Positions 45,399-54,825 are shown, counted from the first letter of the stretch. The stretch: 64,000 nt of DNA from Bryobacterales bacterium (GCA_028819235.1 JAPPMC010000270.1:1-64000); one strand, 5' to 3'. A program made the numbers and translations. The notes: generated by a model from the sequence alone, not told the origin.

Positions 45399-48300
45399 AT
45401 GAAGGTCGGTGACATGCAAGCTGCCATGAGCACGCGCAGGTTCAAGAGGGCCAAGCCCATCGTCGATTTCCCGGCAGTAGAGCGGGAGGTGAGCGAGTTC
45501 TGGGATGAGAACAAGGTCTTCGAGAAGAGCCTGGAGATTCGGCGGGGGAAAGAGCGCTTCATCTTCAACGAGGGCCCTCCCACGGCCAATGGCCTGCCCC
45601 ACAACGGGCATGTGCTGACAAGGGTCTTCAAGGACGTCTTCCTGCGCTACCGCACCATGGCCGGCCGCTACGTGCCGCGCAAGGCCGGTTGGGACACCCA
45701 TGGCCTGCCGGTGGAGGTTGAGGTCGAGAAGGAGCTTGGGATCCACGGCAAGAGAGCCATCGAGGAATACGGGGTCGAGCGCTTCATCCGCAAGTGCATG
45801 GATTCGGTCTTCCGGTACACCGAACAGTGGGAGCAGATGACGCGTCGGGTCGGTTTCTGGGTCGACCTTCCCGACGCCTACGTCACATACCACAAGTCGT
45901 ACGTCGAGAGCGTCTGGTGGGCCTTGTCGCGCATGTATCGCCAAGGGCTCCTGTATCGCGGCCACAAGGTCGTGTGGTGGTGGCCGCAAGGGGGCACGGC
46001 CCTCTCGGCTGGAGAGGTGGGCCTTGGCTACAAGACCGTCGCGGACCCATCGGTCTACGTGGCGGCACCGCTTGCCGATGAGCCGGCGACTTCGCTGCTG
46101 GTCTGGACGACAACTCCATGGACGTTGCCGGCCAACCAGTACGTGGCTGTCAGACCAGGCGTCGACTACGCGCGGGTTCGGCTCGGTGACAGGAGCCTCA
46201 TCCTCGCCGCGGCCCTTAAGGCAGAGATCGAACAGAAGCTCGGCCAGACGCTGCACGTCGAAGAGATACTGACCGGCACGGAGCTGCTCGGGAAACGCTA
46301 TCGGCCCCCCTTCGCCCACTTCGAGCAGCGCCACTGGAACTCCGAGGGGAGGCTGCGGGACGGCGGCCGGGAGCCGTACCTGTGGAAGGTTGTCGCGGCG
46401 GACTTCGTCACGCTGGACAGCGGGACAGGGCTTGTGCACCAAGCCCCGGCATTCGGCGAGGTCGACTACGACCTGCACCGCGAGCTGGCCGGACGGTACG
46501 ATTCTCCGGAGGCCGTGCCCCTGCTGTGCCCCGTGCGGCCGGACGGTCGCTTCGACTCCAGCGTCGCTGAGGTGGCCGGGCAATGGGTGAAGCAGGCTGA
46601 CCGGCAGCTGGTCCGGATGCTCGCGGATAGCGGTGCCCTGATCCACCGCGAATCCTACCGCCACGAGTACCCGTTCTGCTGGCGCGCGGACGACGACCCG
46701 CTGATCCAGTACGCACGGCCAGCCTGGTTCGTGCGGACGACCGCGCGAAACAGGGAGGTGCTGGCCAACAACGACAAGATCCACTGGCTGCCCCCCCACA
46801 TCGGCACAGGCCGCTTCGGCGACTTCCTGCGCAACAACATCGACTGGGCGCTGTCCCGCGAGCGCTACTGGGGAACACCGCTGAACGTGTGGGTCAACGA
46901 CACCACCGGAGCGGTACAAGTGCCGGCGTCGTGCGCGGAGATCCTCGCCAAAAACCCGTCCGCATTCGACCACTTCCACCGCGAGCAGCGCTCAGATCCT
47001 TCGCTCCCCGACGACCTGATGGTCCACAAGCCGTGGGTCGACGAGGTGACGTGGACGGAGCCAGGCGAGCCGGGCGTCTACCGGCGTGTGCCGGAGGTCA
47101 TCGACTGCTGGTTCGACTCCGGGTGCATGCCCTTCGCCCAGTTCGGCTACCCGCACCAAGGGCGGGAAGAGTTCGAGTCCCGCTTTCCGGCCGACTACAT
47201 CACCGAAGCGATCGACCAGACCCGCGGCTGGTTCTACTCGCAGCTGATGGTCTCGACGTTAGTGTTTGACGAGGAGTGGGGGCGCGAACTGGGGATCCCG
47301 GCGCCCGAGTATCCCCACCCGTTCCGGAATTGCATCGTCTTGGGGCACGTTGCGGATCCCTCCGGCAAGAAGGAGTCCAAGTCCTTGGGCAACTACACGC
47401 CGCCGGAGGTGATCTTCGACCGCGTCGCCCAAGACTTCGCGGTGCTAGACGGCAAGGCAGGCCAGAATGGCCCCCGCGCAGGACAGATGCGGATCTCGCC
47501 GCACGACCTGCGGGCTCTGGACCTCAATGCCGGCGACGCAGTGACCGTCTCGGGCTTCTCCGGAACGTCCGCACGAGTGAGGGTGCAGCCATCCAAGTCC
47601 GTGCCGCGCCGGTCGGCGCTGCTGTCCGCGGGCGATCGGCGGGAGCTTGGAGCCTTGGCGGCCCCTGGCCGCACGGCCCCGATCGACGTGCCGCGGCTGC
47701 CGGCCGAGAGCAAGGTCACGCTCGACGTGCCCTCTCCGGCACCAGGCGCCGACGCGTTTCGGTGGTTCTTCCTCGCCGGCAACCCGCCGTGGTCGCCGAC
47801 ACGCCATTCGCTGGCCAACGTGCGAGCGATCCAGAAGGAGTTCCCCCTCAAGCTGCGCAACGTCTACTCGTTCTTCACGATCTATGCGGACATCGACGGC
47901 TTCGATCCGGTCGCGATGCCCGGACGCCCCGCCTCGCAGCGTGCTCTGCTGGACCGCTGGATCCTGTCCGAATTGGACATTCTGGCCGGGCGCTTCCGCA
48001 AGCACATGGACTCGTTCCTCGCGTTCGAGGCGGCTGGTGAGCTGACCCGTTTTGTAGACGGTCTGTCGAACTGGTACGTGCGGCGCAGCCGGGGGCGGTT
48101 CTGGAAGGGCGCAATCGACGAGGACAAGGTGGACGCCCACGCGACCCTCTACGAGTGCCTAGTTGCGGTGGTCAAACTGAGCGCCTCCTTTACGCCATTC
48201 ATGGCCGAGGAAATCTACCAGAACATCGTCCGCGACGCGGGGGTGGACGGGCCGATGAGCGTCCATCTGTGCGACCTGCCCCGTAGCCGTGGACGAGAGG

Positions 48301-49058
48301 ATGAGGGGCTCTCCGAAGAGATGACCGCCGTTCGACGGATCGTCTCGCTGGGACTGCGGGTCCGGACTGACCACCAACTGAAGGTCCGCCAGCCGCTGCG
48401 TCGGGCGGAAGTGGTCATCGCGGACCCCGACCTGCAAGATCGGGTCCGGCCCTACTCGGGACTGATCGAGGACGAGCTGAACGTCAAAGAAACCTGCTTC
48501 TTGCAAGCCTCGGAGGCCCACGTACGCTACTCGGTCAAGCCAAACTTCCGCCGGCTCGGACCGCGCCTAGGAAGGAAGATGAAGCGCGCCAAGCAGGTGT
48601 TTGCGGGCCTCGACGCAGCGGGGTTGCGGTCCCGCCTACTGGAGACCGGCAGCGCGACGATCGACTTTGACGGTGAGGATGTCACGCTGGACCGTGAGGA
48701 CGTGCAGGTCACCGTCGAGGCGCAGCGGAAGTTCGCCGCGGCGGGAGACTCTGCGATGGTCGTCGTGCTGGGAACGGCTCTGGACCCGGAGCTGCGTGAC
48801 GAGGGGCTCTACAGGGAACTGCTGCACCGCGTCCAGAACCTGCGCAAGTCTGCGGACATCGAGTACACGCGGCGGATTGCGCTGTACGTAGACGGAACCG
48901 AGCGCATCCGACGGATCGTGGCCGACAATCGAGGGCACCTGATGGAAGAGACCCTGTGCACCAGCCTGATGGACGATGCACCGGCTGGTCCGGGCACGTA
49001 CGAGCAGGCCTTTGCGATCGACGGGGAACAGGTCCGGCTGGTAATGCTGCCGACCTGA
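45399..49058 (+). CDS. ileS: Isoleucyl-tRNA synthetase with an inserted domain
   Basis: ATG 45399 follows AGGTGAGAG and gives 1219 residues, well over the usual ~930-1070. The HIGH motif appears as PTANGLPHNGHV, followed by KAGWDTHGLPVEVEVEKELG. The CP1 editing domain contains TTTPWTLPANQYVAV and GTGLVHQAPAFGEVDYD. The KMSKS loop reads KESKS (residues 658-662, in GKKESKSLGNY). After PPEVIFDR, an extra ~107 residues interrupt the protein before GADAFRWFFLAGNPPW resumes the normal sequence. The anticodon-binding part (LSNWYVRRSRGRFW, TPFMAEEIYQNI) is intact. It charges tRNA-Ile and is expected to be essential. An ATG at 45426 is an alternative start. Confidence 0.95.
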   Translation: MKVGDMQAAMSTRRFKRAKPIVDFPAVEREVSEFWDENKVFEKSLEIRRGKERFIFNEGPPTANGLPHNGHVLTRVFKDVFLRYRTMAGRYVPRKAGWDTHGLPVEVEVEKELGIHGKRAIEEYGVERFIRKCMDSVFRYTEQWEQMTRRVGFWVDLPDAYVTYHKSYVESVWWALSRMYRQGLLYRGHKVVWWWPQGGTALSAGEVGLGYKTVADPSVYVAAPLADEPATSLLVWTTTPWTLPANQYVAVRPGVDYARVRLGDRSLILAAALKAEIEQKLGQTLHVEEILTGTELLGKRYRPPFAHFEQRHWNSEGRLRDGGREPYLWKVVAADFVTLDSGTGLVHQAPAFGEVDYDLHRELAGRYDSPEAVPLLCPVRPDGRFDSSVAEVAGQWVKQADRQLVRMLADSGALIHRESYRHEYPFCWRADDDPLIQYARPAWFVRTTARNREVLANNDKIHWLPPHIGTGRFGDFLRNNIDWALSRERYWGTPLNVWVNDTTGAVQVPASCAEILAKNPSAFDHFHREQRSDPSLPDDLMVHKPWVDEVTWTEPGEPGVYRRVPEVIDCWFDSGCMPFAQFGYPHQGREEFESRFPADYITEAIDQTRGWFYSQLMVSTLVFDEEWGRELGIPAPEYPHPFRNCIVLGHVADPSGKKESKSLGNYTPPEVIFDRVAQDFAVLDGKAGQNGPRAGQMRISPHDLRALDLNAGDAVTVSGFSGTSARVRVQPSKSVPRRSALLSAGDRRELGALAAPGRTAPIDVPRLPAESKVTLDVPSPAPGADAFRWFFLAGNPPWSPTRHSLANVRAIQKEFPLKLRNVYSFFTIYADIDGFDPVAMPGRPASQRALLDRWILSELDILAGRFRKHMDSFLAFEAAGELTRFVDGLSNWYVRRSRGRFWKGAIDEDKVDAHATLYECLVAVVKLSASFTPFMAEEIYQNIVRDAGVDGPMSVHLCDLPRSRGREDEGLSEEMTAVRRIVSLGLRVRTDHQLKVRQPLRRAEVVIADPDLQDRVRPYSGLIEDELNVKETCFLQASEAHVRYSVKPNFRRLGPRLGRKMKRAKQVFAGLDAAGLRSRLLETGSATIDFDGEDVTLDREDVQVTVEAQRKFAAAGDSAMVVVLGTALDPELRDEGLYRELLHRVQNLRKSADIEYTRRIALYVDGTERIRRIVADNRGHLMEETLCTSLMDDAPAGPGTYEQAFAIDGEQVRLVMLPT
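47424..47744 (+). other. Inserted domain within IleRS, CDC48-N/double-psi-barrel-like
   Basis: Residues ~676-782 of the synthetase. The core reads QMRISPHDLRALDLNAGDAV, then TVSGFSGTSARVRVQPS and later SKVTLDVP. The RxSPxDxxxLxLxxGDxVxVxG pattern, followed by a second strand pair, is like the double-psi beta-barrel of CDC48 N-terminal or AbrB/aspartate-decarboxylase-like domains. It sits directly after the KMSKS-equivalent loop and before the stem-contact fold. The fold call is by motif only. Confidence 0.5.
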
Positions 49059-49082
49059 GGCCAGGCCCCGGCCACAGTCGCG

Positions 49083-50186
49083 ATGGAGACACCAACAGCC
49101 CAAGTCGACGGTGCCCCCCGGCCGCTGGTCGGTCTGGACTTGGGCGAGCTGATGGCATTGGTCCGGGACGCGGGCGAGCCCCCCTACCGGGCCCGCCAGC
49201 TATATCGCGGGCTGTACCGGGATCACGCTGGCAGGGTCTCGGAAATCTCGACGCTTCCGCTGGCGCTGCGGAACGGGCTGCTGCGCGATTGTGGCTCGGG
49301 CCTTCCCGACGTGCGCCAGAGGCACACGTCGACGGACGGTACGGTTCGCTACCTAGTTGGGCTCGAGGACGGCCGGACGGTGGAGTGCGTGTTCATCCCG
49401 GAACGGGCCAGGGACACGCTCTGCATTTCCAGTCAGGCCGGATGTGCCGTCGACTGCCGATTCTGCCTGACGGCCCTGATGGGCCTAGAGCGCAACCTCA
49501 CGGCCGGGGAAATCGTAGGCCAAGTCCTCGCCATCGCGGGGGACAGGGGTCTCGAGCCGCGCCGGCGTCCGGTCAACGTGGTGATGATGGGCATGGGCGA
49601 GCCGCTGCTGAACCTTGGCCCGGTCATGAAGGCCACGCGCCTGCTCGCGGATCCCGCGGCCGTCGGCATACCGCAGCGGCGGATCACGGTCTCGACATCC
49701 GGAATCGTCCCCAAGATCGCCGAATTCGGAGCCAGTGCTGTCCGGGGAAAGCTAGCCATCTCGCTCAACGCGTCCAGCCAGAGGCAGCGGGCGGAGATAA
49801 TGCCGATCTCCTCGAAGTACCCGTTGGACGCACTGCTTGACGCGTGCCGCAGCTATCCTCTGCGCCGCTGGGAGCGATTGACCTTCGAGTACGTGTTGCT
49901 TAGGGACGTGAACGACTCGGACACAGACGCGCGCAGGGTGGTTGGCCTGCTGGCGGGGCTGAAATGCAAGGTGAACCTGATCGCCCTCAACCCCGGCCCC
50001 GGTATCGAGTTCGCCACGCCGTACGATAGCCGGGTAGCGGCGTTCCGGTCGATCGTGCACCGGCGCGTACCGTGCTTTGTGCGCACGCCAAAGGGCCGCG
50101 ACATCTTCGCGGCGTGTGGGCAGCTACGGCGCACCGCTTCTCCCCGGCCAGGGCAAACGGATCCGTCCGAAGACCGAAACCTATAA
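49083..50186 (+). CDS. rlmN: 23S rRNA (adenine-2503-C2)-methyltransferase RlmN
   Basis: 367 residues. The N-terminal accessory domain has [14 protein letters not shown]. The radical SAM cluster is in [17 protein letters not shown]: the three cluster cysteines preceded at the right spacing by the resolving Cys of RlmN. Further markers are [37 protein letters not shown] and [12 protein letters not shown], and the methyl-carrying Cys in [10 protein letters not shown] near the C-terminus. RlmN methylates A2503 of 23S rRNA and A37 of some tRNAs. It follows ileS by 24 bases, so both may be co-transcribed translation genes. Confidence 0.93.
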   Translation: METPTAQVDGAPRPLVGLDLGELMALVRDAGEPPYRARQLYRGLYRDHAGRVSEISTLPLALRNGLLRDCGSGLPDVRQRHTSTDGTVRYLVGLEDGRTVECVFIPERARDTLCISSQAGCAVDCRFCLTALMGLERNLTAGEIVGQVLAIAGDRGLEPRRRPVNVVMMGMGEPLLNLGPVMKATRLLADPAAVGIPQRRITVSTSGIVPKIAEFGASAVRGKLAISLNASSQRQRAEIMPISSKYPLDALLDACRSYPLRRWERLTFEYVLLRDVNDSDTDARRVVGLLAGLKCKVNLIALNPGPGIEFATPYDSRVAAFRSIVHRRVPCFVRTPKGRDIFAACGQLRRTASPRPGQTDPSEDRNL

Positions 50187-50187
50187 T
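50182..50187 (+). promoter_or_regulatory. Consensus -10 giving a near-leaderless transcript
   Basis: TATAAT overlaps the rlmN stop codon and lies only seven bases before ATG 50195. Transcription from it would start at or next to the ATG, giving a leaderless mRNA; no ribosome binding site is visible before that ATG. No clear -35 was found. Confidence 0.5.
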
Positions 50188-50194
50188 CTCCCCT

Positions 50195-51229
50195 ATGACT
50201 CCCGAGACCACTGTTGTGGGCAGCTATCCGATTCCCCAGTGGCTCTACGGGGACACCTCCCGACAGACCCTCCGCGACGCAGTGGCAGTCGTGCTGCACA
50301 CGCAGGAACGCCTCGGCATTGATGTGGTGGCCGACGGGGAGCTGAACCGGTTTGACCCCTCGCACCCAGAGACCAACGGGATGATCGACTACTTCGTAGG
50401 TCAGTTCTCGGGTGTCCGGACCCAGTACTCGATAACGGACATCGACATGTTTCGGTCTGACGAGGGGATGTCGTTCCGGACGGCTCCTGCCGGCGTAGTC
50501 ACAGGGGCCGTCGGCGACGGAACGCTGAACTTGCGGGCGGACTTCGAGTTGGTCCAGGATCTCGCAACGAAGCCGCTCAAGTTCACCTGCACCGGGCCGC
50601 ACATGCTGACTAAGACGCTCACCGACCGCTTCTACGGCGACCGTGAGGAACTGGCCATGGCCGTGGCAAACGTCCTGCGGAGGCAACTGGAGCGAGTGTC
50701 GGCCGACGTGATCCAACTTGACGAGGCCAACATCACGGGCCATCCGCACGAGGCCCGCTGGGCGGTCGAGGCGATGAATCATGTCCTCGACGGAATCTCT
50801 ACTAGGAAGGGCGTCCACCTGTGCTTCGGGAACTACGGGGGCCAGACCATCCAGTCGGGCGTGTGGCGGAATCTGGTTTCGTACCTCAACGCGCTCCGCT
50901 GTGACTTCGTCCTGCTCGAGATGGCGCGCCGGGGGCAAGGCGAGCTGGAATTGCTACGCGGCGAGCTGGACCCGCACATCAGCATTGGCCTGGGAGTCAT
51001 CGACATCAAGGACAACGAAGTCGAGAGCGCGGAGTCGGTTGCATCCCGGATCGAGCGCGCGGCGAGCGTGATGGGAGCCGACCGCATACGATTCGTCAAT
51101 CCCGACTGCGGCTTCTGGATGCTGTCCCGCTCCGTGGCGGACCGCAAGATGGCCGCGCTGGTGGCCGGCCGGAACCTGTACGCAGGAGCAGCGCCGGGCG
51201 ACGCCGGACCGGCATCGGCCGTTCGATAG
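50195..51229 (+). CDS. Core-MetE-type cobalamin-independent methionine synthase homologue
   Basis: 344 residues equal to the C-terminal catalytic barrel of MetE, without the N-terminal barrel. It starts TPETTVVGSYPIPQWL, as in other core-type proteins. The zinc ligands are visible: His and Cys in GVHLCFGNYGG, Glu in FVLLEMAR, and Cys in FVNPDCGFWM. Core-MetE proteins can use methylcobalamin or other simple methyl donors instead of methyl-tetrahydrofolate-glutamate; which donor is used here is unknown. An upstream in-frame start at 50072 lies inside rlmN and is rejected because conserved sequence begins at 50195. Confidence 0.85.
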   Translation: MTPETTVVGSYPIPQWLYGDTSRQTLRDAVAVVLHTQERLGIDVVADGELNRFDPSHPETNGMIDYFVGQFSGVRTQYSITDIDMFRSDEGMSFRTAPAGVVTGAVGDGTLNLRADFELVQDLATKPLKFTCTGPHMLTKTLTDRFYGDREELAMAVANVLRRQLERVSADVIQLDEANITGHPHEARWAVEAMNHVLDGISTRKGVHLCFGNYGGQTIQSGVWRNLVSYLNALRCDFVLLEMARRGQGELELLRGELDPHISIGLGVIDIKDNEVESAESVASRIERAASVMGADRIRFVNPDCGFWMLSRSVADRKMAALVAGRNLYAGAAPGDAGPASAVR

Positions 51230-51276
51230 GATTGAAGTCTCGGCGGGCGCCCGGGCGTTGAGCCGCCGCGGATCCC

Positions 51277-51990
51277 ATGAAGGCGGTCGTGTTGGCGGCG
51301 GGCCGTGGCACCCGCATGAAGGGTCTAACCCAAGACTGCCCGAAGCCCATGCTTCCGCTGGCCGGGCGTCCAATGCTGGACCACCAGCTGGAGCGGCTGG
51401 CGGCAGCCGGCGTGCGCGAGGCCTGTCTAGTGGTCGGCTATCGCCGAGAAGTAATCCGCGACTACTTCGCTGCGCATCCACCGCAGAGCTTGGACCTGCA
51501 CTATGTCGTCCAAGCAACTCCCGACGGGACGGGAAGCGCCCTGCTGCTGGCGCGGGAGTTCGCCAGAGGCGGCCCGTTCTTGATGACGTTCGGCGACATC
51601 ATTGTTGACCCTCAGGTCTACCGGGAGCTGATCCGGCTTGGGATGGGCGCGGACATGGTCCTAGCCCTAACGCGCGTCGAGGATCCGTACCGTGGGGGGG
51701 CCGTGTACGTCCGGGGCCGGCGCGTCGTCCGGATCGTGGAGAAGCCCCCGAAGGGCACCTCGACCACGAACTTCCTGTGCGCCGGGGTGTACCTGTTCAC
51801 CGAACGGGTCTTTGCCGATCTGGCCAAGCTCCGGCGTTCTGCAAGGGGAGAGTACGACCTGACCGACGCCATTTCGGCAGCCCTCCGGTCGGGCCAAACC
51901 GTGCGTCACTTCGCGGTGCCGGGCTTTTGGCGCGACGTCGGCCGACCAGAGGACCTAGAGCCCGCGACCGAGTACGTTTCCGAATCATGA
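51277..51990 (+). CDS. Sugar-phosphate nucleotidyltransferase
   Basis: 237 residues of the NTP-transferase fold. The signature AAGRGTRMKGLTQDCPKPMLPLAG carries the nucleotide-binding loop and the sugar-phosphate Lys. It is followed by ATPDGTGSALLLA, FLMTFGDIIVD (metal-binding Asp), VRIVEKPPKGTSTTNFLCAGVYLF and FWRDVGRPEDLEPA. This is the pattern of mannose-1-phosphate guanylyltransferase and glucose-1-phosphate thymidylyl/uridylyltransferase enzymes; the base specificity cannot be read with confidence. Its stop overlaps the start of the phosphohexomutase gene (ATGA), so the two likely make one NDP-sugar from a hexose-6-phosphate. Confidence 0.85.
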   Translation: MKAVVLAAGRGTRMKGLTQDCPKPMLPLAGRPMLDHQLERLAAAGVREACLVVGYRREVIRDYFAAHPPQSLDLHYVVQATPDGTGSALLLAREFARGGPFLMTFGDIIVDPQVYRELIRLGMGADMVLALTRVEDPYRGGAVYVRGRRVVRIVEKPPKGTSTTNFLCAGVYLFTERVFADLAKLRRSARGEYDLTDAISAALRSGQTVRHFAVPGFWRDVGRPEDLEPATEYVSES

Positions 51991-54239
51991 ACCCAGGACA
52001 AGAAGCCCTGCTCAGTGCCGCGCAGCGCAAGCTCGCACCGGCGAACCTCCCCGCCAAGATCAAGGCCGCCGCTCTGGAGCGCCTCGCCGACTGGCTTACG
52101 ATCGACAAGTTCGCCGGCCTGTCCGACCCGTGGGACTACGCGCCATTGCTGCGGTGGATGGTCGAGACCGGCGACGCGGACCTCCTCGCGGACAGCTTCT
52201 ACCAGACGATCCCATTTGGCACTGGCGGCCGCAGAGGGCCGGTGGGCATCGGCCCGAACCGCATCAACCCGTACACAGTCGCTTCGTCCGTCCAAGGCCA
52301 CGTCCAGTACTTGCGGGAACGCTACCCGGGAGAGGGACAGCTGCGAGTCGTGGTGGCATGCGATGTCCGGGCATTCCATGACCTGCGCGGGACCTACCCA
52401 AGGGACGTCCCGAACCCGGTGCTGGGCATGAGTTCGCGCGACTTTGCGCACATCGCAACGGACGTCTACACCGATGCCGGAGTGGAAGTCTGGGCATTGC
52501 CCGACTCCAGCGGGGAGTACGTTTCGACCCCTGAACTGTCGTTCCTCATCCGCCGCCTTGAGGCCCACGGCGGGATCAACGTCAGCGCCTCTCACAACCA
52601 CCCCGATGACAACGGGAGCAAGTTCTACAACGCGGAGGGAGGCCAAGAGATCCCGCCCGACGACGAGGCACTGGCATGCATCGTGGAAGAGATTCGAGAG
52701 GTGCGCGCCCCCTCGAACGACCGGGAGACTGCGGGGCGCGTGCGGGAGATCCCGGGCTCAGAGCGCCAAGCCTACATCGACATGAACGTTGCCTTGGGAA
52801 GCGGCAAGCGCCCTAGCGGGGCGAAGGTCGTGTTCACCGGCCTCCATGGGACTGGGATCCACACGGCCGGACGCTGCTTGGAGGGAATGGGCTTCCGAGA
52901 GAACCGCGACCTGTTCTACGTCAAGCCGCAATGCGAGTTCCGAAGCGACTTTCGGAATGTCACCTTCCGGAGCCCGAATCCCGAGGTTCCTGAGGCACTG
53001 CAGATGGGCATCGATCTGGCCGGTCAAGAGCGGGCTGACCTGGTTCTAGCTACGGACCCGGACGCGGACCGCCTCGGCGGCGCTTCCCGCGACGGGACTA
53101 AGTACGCATTCCTGAGCGGAAACGAGATCGCCTCGATCCTCACGCGCTTCCGGCTAGATGCCCTCGAAGCCTCGGGCCGCCTTCCTGCGCGACCGCTGGC
53201 GATCAAGACCGTCGTGACAACCGACCTGATCCGGCGCCTAGTCGAGTCGCGAGGCGGCGTGGTGATCGGAGACCTCTTGGTGGGATTCAAGTACATCGCG
53301 GCGGTGCTGGGCAGCCTGGAGCGGACAGGAAGGTACAAGGAGGTGCGAGCGAGCATCGACGACTTCGTGGTGGCGGCGGAGGAGAGCCACGGCTTCATGC
53401 TCACACCGACTCTGCGCGACAAGGACGCGGCGGGCGCTGCAGTCGCGCTCGCGGATCTGGCATGCGATCTGGGCCAGCGGGGCGAAACCGTGCACGACTA
53501 CCTCATCGATACCTACAAGCGCTACGGCTACCACGCGAACACCGTTAGGTCGACGGTCATGCAGGGGGCGGCCGGCGCGGCGAACATCCGGGAGGTGCAG
53601 CGCCTCCTGCGCAGCGATCCGCCGACGCGGGTCGCGGGCCGCAGGGTGGAGCGGGTAAATGACTACTGGGACGAGGGACTGCACGGGCCATTCCTGTCGG
53701 AGACCGACCGGAGTTCGCGGAACCTCATCAGCTTCCGGTTCGAAGGAGGCATCAACGCCACGATCCGTCCGTCGGGGACCGAGCCCAAGAACAAGGTCTA
53801 TCTGGAACTTGGGGCGGATCCTCTGGGCCCAGACACTTCGGACGGGGAATTCCGGGAGCACCGGGCCGCCGTGGATCGGGAGGTCAAGGCCTTCTCCAAC
53901 CGCTTCCTGTCGTGGATGCTGGAACTGATCGACGTCAGCGTGCCCGACTACGCGTTCGAGATCTCGGATCTGGTGCCACTGCACCACAAGGTCGACTTCT
54001 GCTCCCGGTTCTTGCCTGAGTTCGAGCGCCGGGCCACAGCACTGGCGGCGGGCTCCGGCAGTCCTTCGGGGCTGGCCGAGTGGGTCGAGCAGCGACTGGC
54101 ACCGTACGGGCCCGATGCGCGCATGCTGGTGCGCAGAGCTTTCGACGCGTACCTGTCAGAACGCTCGGGGCCGCAAACCGCGGGAATCCTTGAGAGCGCA
54201 TTCTACGGCGCAGCCGGAGAACGCCCGCTCGCCCGCTGA
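51987..54239 (+). CDS. Phosphoglucomutase/phosphomannomutase, long form
   Basis: The ATGA overlap with the nucleotidyltransferase fixes the start at 51987; the product is 750 residues. Alpha-D-phosphohexomutase motifs are complete: the phosphoserine loop GGINVSASHNHPDDNG (His where Pro is usual), the metal loop ATDPDADRLG, the sugar-binding AAEESHGFML and the phosphate-binding RPSGTEPKNK. A C-terminal extension of about 150 residues beyond domain 4 (helical, DVSVPDYAFEISDLVPLHHK onward) exceeds the normal ~460-600 length. It interconverts hexose-1- and hexose-6-phosphate for glycan or glycogen precursors. Confidence 0.88.
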   Translation: MNPGQEALLSAAQRKLAPANLPAKIKAAALERLADWLTIDKFAGLSDPWDYAPLLRWMVETGDADLLADSFYQTIPFGTGGRRGPVGIGPNRINPYTVASSVQGHVQYLRERYPGEGQLRVVVACDVRAFHDLRGTYPRDVPNPVLGMSSRDFAHIATDVYTDAGVEVWALPDSSGEYVSTPELSFLIRRLEAHGGINVSASHNHPDDNGSKFYNAEGGQEIPPDDEALACIVEEIREVRAPSNDRETAGRVREIPGSERQAYIDMNVALGSGKRPSGAKVVFTGLHGTGIHTAGRCLEGMGFRENRDLFYVKPQCEFRSDFRNVTFRSPNPEVPEALQMGIDLAGQERADLVLATDPDADRLGGASRDGTKYAFLSGNEIASILTRFRLDALEASGRLPARPLAIKTVVTTDLIRRLVESRGGVVIGDLLVGFKYIAAVLGSLERTGRYKEVRASIDDFVVAAEESHGFMLTPTLRDKDAAGAAVALADLACDLGQRGETVHDYLIDTYKRYGYHANTVRSTVMQGAAGAANIREVQRLLRSDPPTRVAGRRVERVNDYWDEGLHGPFLSETDRSSRNLISFRFEGGINATIRPSGTEPKNKVYLELGADPLGPDTSDGEFREHRAAVDREVKAFSNRFLSWMLELIDVSVPDYAFEISDLVPLHHKVDFCSRFLPEFERRATALAAGSGSPSGLAEWVEQRLAPYGPDARMLVRRAFDAYLSERSGPQTAGILESAFYGAAGERPLAR

Positions 54240-54346
54240 TTCGCTAGGCGGAGCCAGCGCGCTGCCGTCGTAGGCTGACCGGCGAATCGACCGTGCGGAA
54301 CGTACAATGAGACTGCAACTGGTTGCCCGGGCGGGTTCGCCAATGC

Positions 54347-54436
54347 GGAGAGGTGGCCGAGCGGCTTAAGGCGCACGCTTGGAAAGCGTGTTTAGGGGCA
54401 ACCCTAACGAGGGTTCGAATCCCTCCCTCTCCGCCA
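54347..54436 (+). tRNA. tRNA-Ser(GGA)
   Basis: The cloverleaf can be drawn fully: acceptor stem GGAGAGG/CCTCTCC with G73 and an encoded CCA, D-arm from GGCCGAGCGG, anticodon stem CACGC/GCGTG around loop TTGGAAA (anticodon GGA, codons UCC/UCU), a long variable arm (GTTTAGGGGCAACCCTAAC region) typical of class II serine tRNAs, and a T-arm GAGGG TTCGAAT CCCTC. A short T-run follows at 54440. Confidence 0.96.
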
Positions 54437-54825
54437 CGCTTTTTCTGTAGATCGCTCCAAGATAGCGAGCCATTGAACACCAGCCGCTGCGAGACGACCC
54501 GCGGGAGATTTGCAGGGCCTCGCAGGACGCGCAGGTGAAGAGCGACTATGTGCCGGATCGGACGCGGCAGAGGGGACGACCCTTAGCTGCAGTTCCGTTG
54601 CTTCCGTCACCCGCATCACCGGGGCCCCATCCTCACCCGGCACTCGTTCCGCGTACGCCGGCCCAGCGGGTCCTCAAGAGCCCCGTAGGGCACAGTAGTC
54701 CAAGCCGGTGGAATGTACCCCCAATGCCGTCGCGACCCCAGCAACGGCCGCAGCGGATGACCGCGAAGATCAAGATCCTGACTCGGGAGCAGACCGAACC
54801 TCCGCAACAAAGCCCAGCGAAGTTG
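54437..54825. other. Region between tRNA-Ser and the accessory operon
   Basis: About 390 bases; no gene recognised. A CTTTTTCTG T-tract just after the tRNA could end its transcript. tRNA 3' ends are common integration sites and accessory genes follow, but I found no direct repeat of the tRNA end and no integrase. Confidence 0.45.

Noticed and set aside
45168-46979. 603-residue minus-strand frame over the 5' part of ileS
   Set aside because: Antisense to IleRS catalytic motifs; composition typical of a reversed GC-rich gene.
54347-54436. tRNA-Ser as attachment site of an integrated element
   Set aside because: Accessory genes follow it, but no integrase and no second copy of the tRNA 3' end were found in the window.
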